Origin: an uncultured Pelagibacteraceae bacterium
GTDB lineage: Bacteria > Pseudomonadota > Alphaproteobacteria > Pelagibacterales > Pelagibacteraceae
DNA length: 64,000 nucleotides
NCBI GenBank assembly: GCA_902524345.1
Contig: CABZCX010000001.1
Span: 5,001 to 69,000, forward strand
Reading direction: 5' to 3'
Positions 61,542 through 64,000 of this stretch are shown here, piece after piece. How positions within the stretch are numbered: position 1 is the first letter of the stretch; every line of letters starts with the position of its first letter. A program made the translations under genes and the position numbers. The notes beneath the pieces are model-generated. The model did no database searches. It was not told where the DNA came from and saw only the letters and a list, made by a program, of their open reading frames with translations.

Positions 61542-62369
61542 ATGTCTTTAGAAAAAATAATCAATGATGCTTGGGAAAATAAAGATCAGGTAAACCAAAA
61601 TTCTGATCAAAATTTAAAAGATGCTATTAACCAAGTTATTGCTGATTTAGATAGTGGTAAATCAAGAGTTGCTGAGAAAATAAATGGAGAATGGGTAACT
61701 CATCAGCACCTTAAGAAAGCTATAATGTTAAGTTTTAGAATTTACCCAATGGAAAATTTAAATGGTCCTTATAGTAGTTGGTATGATAAATCACATTTAT
61801 TAAAAGGTAAAACTGCAGGATGGACCAAAGCTGATCATGAAAAAGCAGGTTTTAGAATGGTTCCGAACTCACCAGTAAGAAAAGGTTCATTTGTCGGAAA
61901 AAACGCTGTTCTTATGCCATGTTATGTAAACATTGGAGCATATATTGACGAAGGAACGATGATAGATACTTTTGCAAGAGCTGGTAGTTGTTGTCAGATA
62001 GGTAAGAATTGCCATATTTCTGCAGGTTCGGGTGTTGGTGGAGTTCTAGAGCCCGCGCAAGCTTTACCAACAATCATAGAGGATAATGTATTTCTTGGAG
62101 CGATGTCAGAGGTAGTTGAAGGCGTAATTGTTGGAGAAGGTTCAGTTTTAAGTATGGGTATGTATATTGGTCAATCAACTAAAATAGTTGAAAGGAAAAC
62201 TGGGAAAATTACTTTTGGTAAAATACCACCTTATTCAGTTGTAGTTCCAGGCTCGTTGCCTGATAAAAATAATTCTTCTGCACCCTCCTTGTATTGTGCA
62301 GTAATAATTAAACAAGTTGATGAAAAAACAAGATCTAAAACTTCTATTAACGACCTCTTAAGAGACTAA
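61542..62369 (+). CDS. dapD: 2,3,4,5-tetrahydropyridine-2,6-dicarboxylate N-succinyltransferase
   Basis: Succinylates tetrahydrodipicolinate on the route to diaminopimelate and lysine. Left-handed beta-helix enzyme with hexapeptide repeats ([26 protein letters not shown], then [21 protein letters not shown]). 275 residues is standard. It precedes dapE by two bases; with argD-type aminotransferase activity these give the succinylase pathway. Confidence 0.96.
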   Translation: MSLEKIINDAWENKDQVNQNSDQNLKDAINQVIADLDSGKSRVAEKINGEWVTHQHLKKAIMLSFRIYPMENLNGPYSSWYDKSHLLKGKTAGWTKADHEKAGFRMVPNSPVRKGSFVGKNAVLMPCYVNIGAYIDEGTMIDTFARAGSCCQIGKNCHISAGSGVGGVLEPAQALPTIIEDNVFLGAMSEVVEGVIVGEGSVLSMGMYIGQSTKIVERKTGKITFGKIPPYSVVVPGSLPDKNNSSAPSLYCAVIIKQVDEKTRSKTSINDLLRD

Positions 62370-62371
62370 AA

Positions 62372-63529
62372 ATGAAAACTTTAAATGAGTTAAAATTAGC
62401 TAAAGAGCTAATCAGATTTCCTTCTATCACTCCAGTTGATGCTGGGGTAATGAAATTTTTAGAAAAAAAATTAAAAAAATTAGGTTTCAAAACAAAAATA
62501 TTGGAATTTAAAGAAAGAGGATTTCAGCCTGTGAAAAACTTGTATGCAAGATTAGGATCTAAGAAACCGAATTTTATGTTTGCAGGACATGTTGATATTG
62601 TCCCTCCAGGAAACATTAAGGATTGGACGGTAAATCCATTTAAACCATCTATCAAAAAAGGCTATTTAATTGGGAGAGGTGCAAATGATATGAAAAGCTC
62701 TGTTGCAGCTTTTGTGTCTGCTGTAAGCACTTTTTTATCAAAAAATAAAAAATTCAACGGATCAATAAGTTTACTTATCACAGGAGATGAAGAAGGTGAT
62801 GCAGTAAATGGCACCAAAAAAGTTGTAGATTATTTAAAAAAAAGGAAAGAGAAAATTAACTTTTGTCTTGTTGGTGAACCAACAAATCCAAATAAATTAG
62901 GTGAAATGATAAAGATTGGTCGTAGAGGAAGTATAACTGGAAAAATTAAAATTATAGGTGAACAATGTCACGTCGCTTATCAACATAGAGGAAATAATCC
63001 CTCAACATCATTAGTTCAAATTCTAAAAGAAATTAAAGATATTAAGTTTGATCAAGGAAACAAACACTTCCAACCTACAAACTTAGAGGTTACAAAAATA
63101 AATATAAATAATAACGCTGATAATGTTATCCCAGCTATGGCTGAGGCAACATTTAATATAAGATTTAATAATAAACATTCATCAAATTCTATCAAAAATA
63201 GACTTAATAAAATTTTTAAAAAGATAACCAAGAAAAATAAATCGAAATTCAAAATTGATTATAGAGTTTCAGGTGAAGCATTTCTAACAAGACCGAATGA
63301 AACAACGCACATGATACAAAATATCATAAAAAAAGTGACCAAAATTAAACCAAAGCTATCTACTACAGGTGGAACCTCAGATTTAAGATTCATAAGAAAA
63401 ATATCACCTGGATTAGAATTTGGGCTTGTTGGAAAAACAATGCATAAAGTTGATGAAGCCGTATCTTTAAAAGATTTGAAAAATCTTAAGAAAATTTATG
63501 AAAACATTTTAATAAATTATTTTAAATGA
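62372..63529 (+). CDS. dapE: Succinyl-diaminopimelate desuccinylase
   Basis: Zinc M20-family hydrolase releasing LL-diaminopimelate. Metal ligands: His and Asp in FAGHVDIVPPG, Asp in GRGANDMKSS, Glu pair in TGDEEGDA, Glu in GEPT and His near the end (GKTMHKVDE). 385 residues. The stop overlaps the next start (ATGA). Confidence 0.96.
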   Translation: MKTLNELKLAKELIRFPSITPVDAGVMKFLEKKLKKLGFKTKILEFKERGFQPVKNLYARLGSKKPNFMFAGHVDIVPPGNIKDWTVNPFKPSIKKGYLIGRGANDMKSSVAAFVSAVSTFLSKNKKFNGSISLLITGDEEGDAVNGTKKVVDYLKKRKEKINFCLVGEPTNPNKLGEMIKIGRRGSITGKIKIIGEQCHVAYQHRGNNPSTSLVQILKEIKDIKFDQGNKHFQPTNLEVTKININNNADNVIPAMAEATFNIRFNNKHSSNSIKNRLNKIFKKITKKNKSKFKIDYRVSGEAFLTRPNETTHMIQNIIKKVTKIKPKLSTTGGTSDLRFIRKISPGLEFGLVGKTMHKVDEAVSLKDLKNLKKIYENILINYFK

Positions 63530-64000
63530 AAACAGCGATCATAAATTCTGATTCCTATGAGAAACATAACACTGGCAATGGTCATCCTGAGCAGCCTAAA
63601 AGAGTAGTTGCTATAAAAGAAGAGTTAAAAAAAAGAAAAGATTTAATCTGGGATAAACCAGATAATGTTCCTGATGATATATTGTATATGACACATTCAA
63701 AAGACTATATAAATAATTTAAAAGATTCTTTTCCTCAAAAAGGCCTTAAGTTTCTAGATGGCGATACAGTTGTATCACCCGAAAGTAAAAAAGCAGTTTT
63801 TGATGCTGCTGGTTCAACAATAAGAGCAATAGATGGAATAGAGAGTAACCAATTTAAAAATGCATTCTGTTTGGCTAGACCACCTGGGCACCATGCTGAA
63901 AAAAATAAAGCTATGGGATTTTGTTGTATATCAAACGCGGGAGTAGCAACAAACTATTTAGTGTCAAAATATAAATACAAAAAAATTGCCTGTGTAGATT
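63526..64000 (+). CDS. Histone deacetylase-family amidohydrolase, cut by the window end
   Basis: N-terminal 158 residues only. Class II HDAC / acetylpolyamine amidohydrolase type: HTGNGHPEQPKR near the start, YMTHSKDYI, then the zinc-enzyme signature ARPPGHHAEKNKAMGFCCISN with the tandem His. The zinc ligands that come later are beyond the window. In bacteria such enzymes act on acetylated small amines or proteins; the substrate is unknown. It is coupled to dapE by an ATGA overlap. Confidence 0.88.
   Translation, partial: MKTAIINSDSYEKHNTGNGHPEQPKRVVAIKEELKKRKDLIWDKPDNVPDDILYMTHSKDYINNLKDSFPQKGLKFLDGDTVVSPESKKAVFDAAGSTIRAIDGIESNQFKNAFCLARPPGHHAEKNKAMGFCCISNAGVATNYLVSKYKYKKIACVD

Overview
The window is a stretch of chromosome from an AT-rich, streamlined alphaproteobacterium, most likely SAR11 (Pelagibacterales) or a close relative. 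The evidence is the very low G+C and heavy A/T homopolymers, intergenic gaps of mostly 0-60 bases with many ATGA-type overlaps, a tandem glycine riboswitch in front of malate synthase G (an arrangement known from SAR11), GcrA, DUF4167 beside prmC/prfA, a tRNA-His without G-1, and the order aroA-cmk-rpsA-ihfB-pyrF-trpFBA-accD-folC. The assignment rests on gene content and order; no phylogeny was run.

Layout. 1-2.5 kb: rRNA operon on the minus strand (16S, tRNA-Ile, tRNA-Ala, 5' end of 23S) with a recognisable promoter and pre-16S processing stem. 2.6-19.8 kb: housekeeping genes on both strands (M23 peptidase, DUF4167, prmC, prfA, ispG, lysC, ubiG, argJ, secA, accA, riboswitch-glcB, and recR-ebfC-dnaX preceded by the SRP RNA). 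19.9-26.5 kb: pheA, kdsB, cytochrome c, argF, argD, gcrA, an NDUFA9-like protein and RNase D. 26.5-38.3 kb: a long plus-strand operon that runs from Kdo/LPS genes (kdsD, lptC, lptB) through aroA, cmk, rpsA, ihfB, pyrF, trpFBA and accD to folC. 38.3-42 kb: thioredoxin and a run of DNA-processing genes (exonuclease I, a phage-like PD-(D/E)XK exonuclease, rmuC). 42-48.5 kb: an accessory island. 48.5-56.6 kb: hisG-hisZ-hisS with tRNA-His, then csp, tRNA-Phe, infA, hisD, DUF2948, murA, dcd. 56.6-64 kb: tRNA-Thr, a TVP38-family membrane protein, rpmH-rnpA-yidD-yidC, argB, a HAD nucleotidase, dapD, dapE and a truncated HDAC-family gene.

The most interesting region is the island at 42.2-48.5 kb. A plus-strand C5 cytosine methyltransferase is divergent from a tightly overlapping minus-strand operon. 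That operon encodes a 646-residue GHKL ATPase of MORC/MutL-like type, two uncharacterised proteins, a Vsr-type endonuclease and small proteins. Comparative genomics has linked this kind of ATPase to restriction-modification. The two arms share a near-perfect 17-bp inverted repeat in which each strand carries TTGACA, a 17-bp spacer and a TATAT(C/G) box. This is an unusual symmetric bidirectional promoter that could act as a switch between methylation and the rest of the system. Inside the minus operon lies a GC-richer segment with a long stem-loop of unknown nature.

Several core enzymes have unusual residues that deserve a check: CMP kinase with Ala for the Walker A lysine, TrpB with Asp for the catalytic Glu and Cys for the Ser near the PLP ring nitrogen, AccD with a rearranged zinc ribbon, AccA with a hydrophobic C-terminal tail after an A11 tract, and tRNA-Thr with G at position 55.
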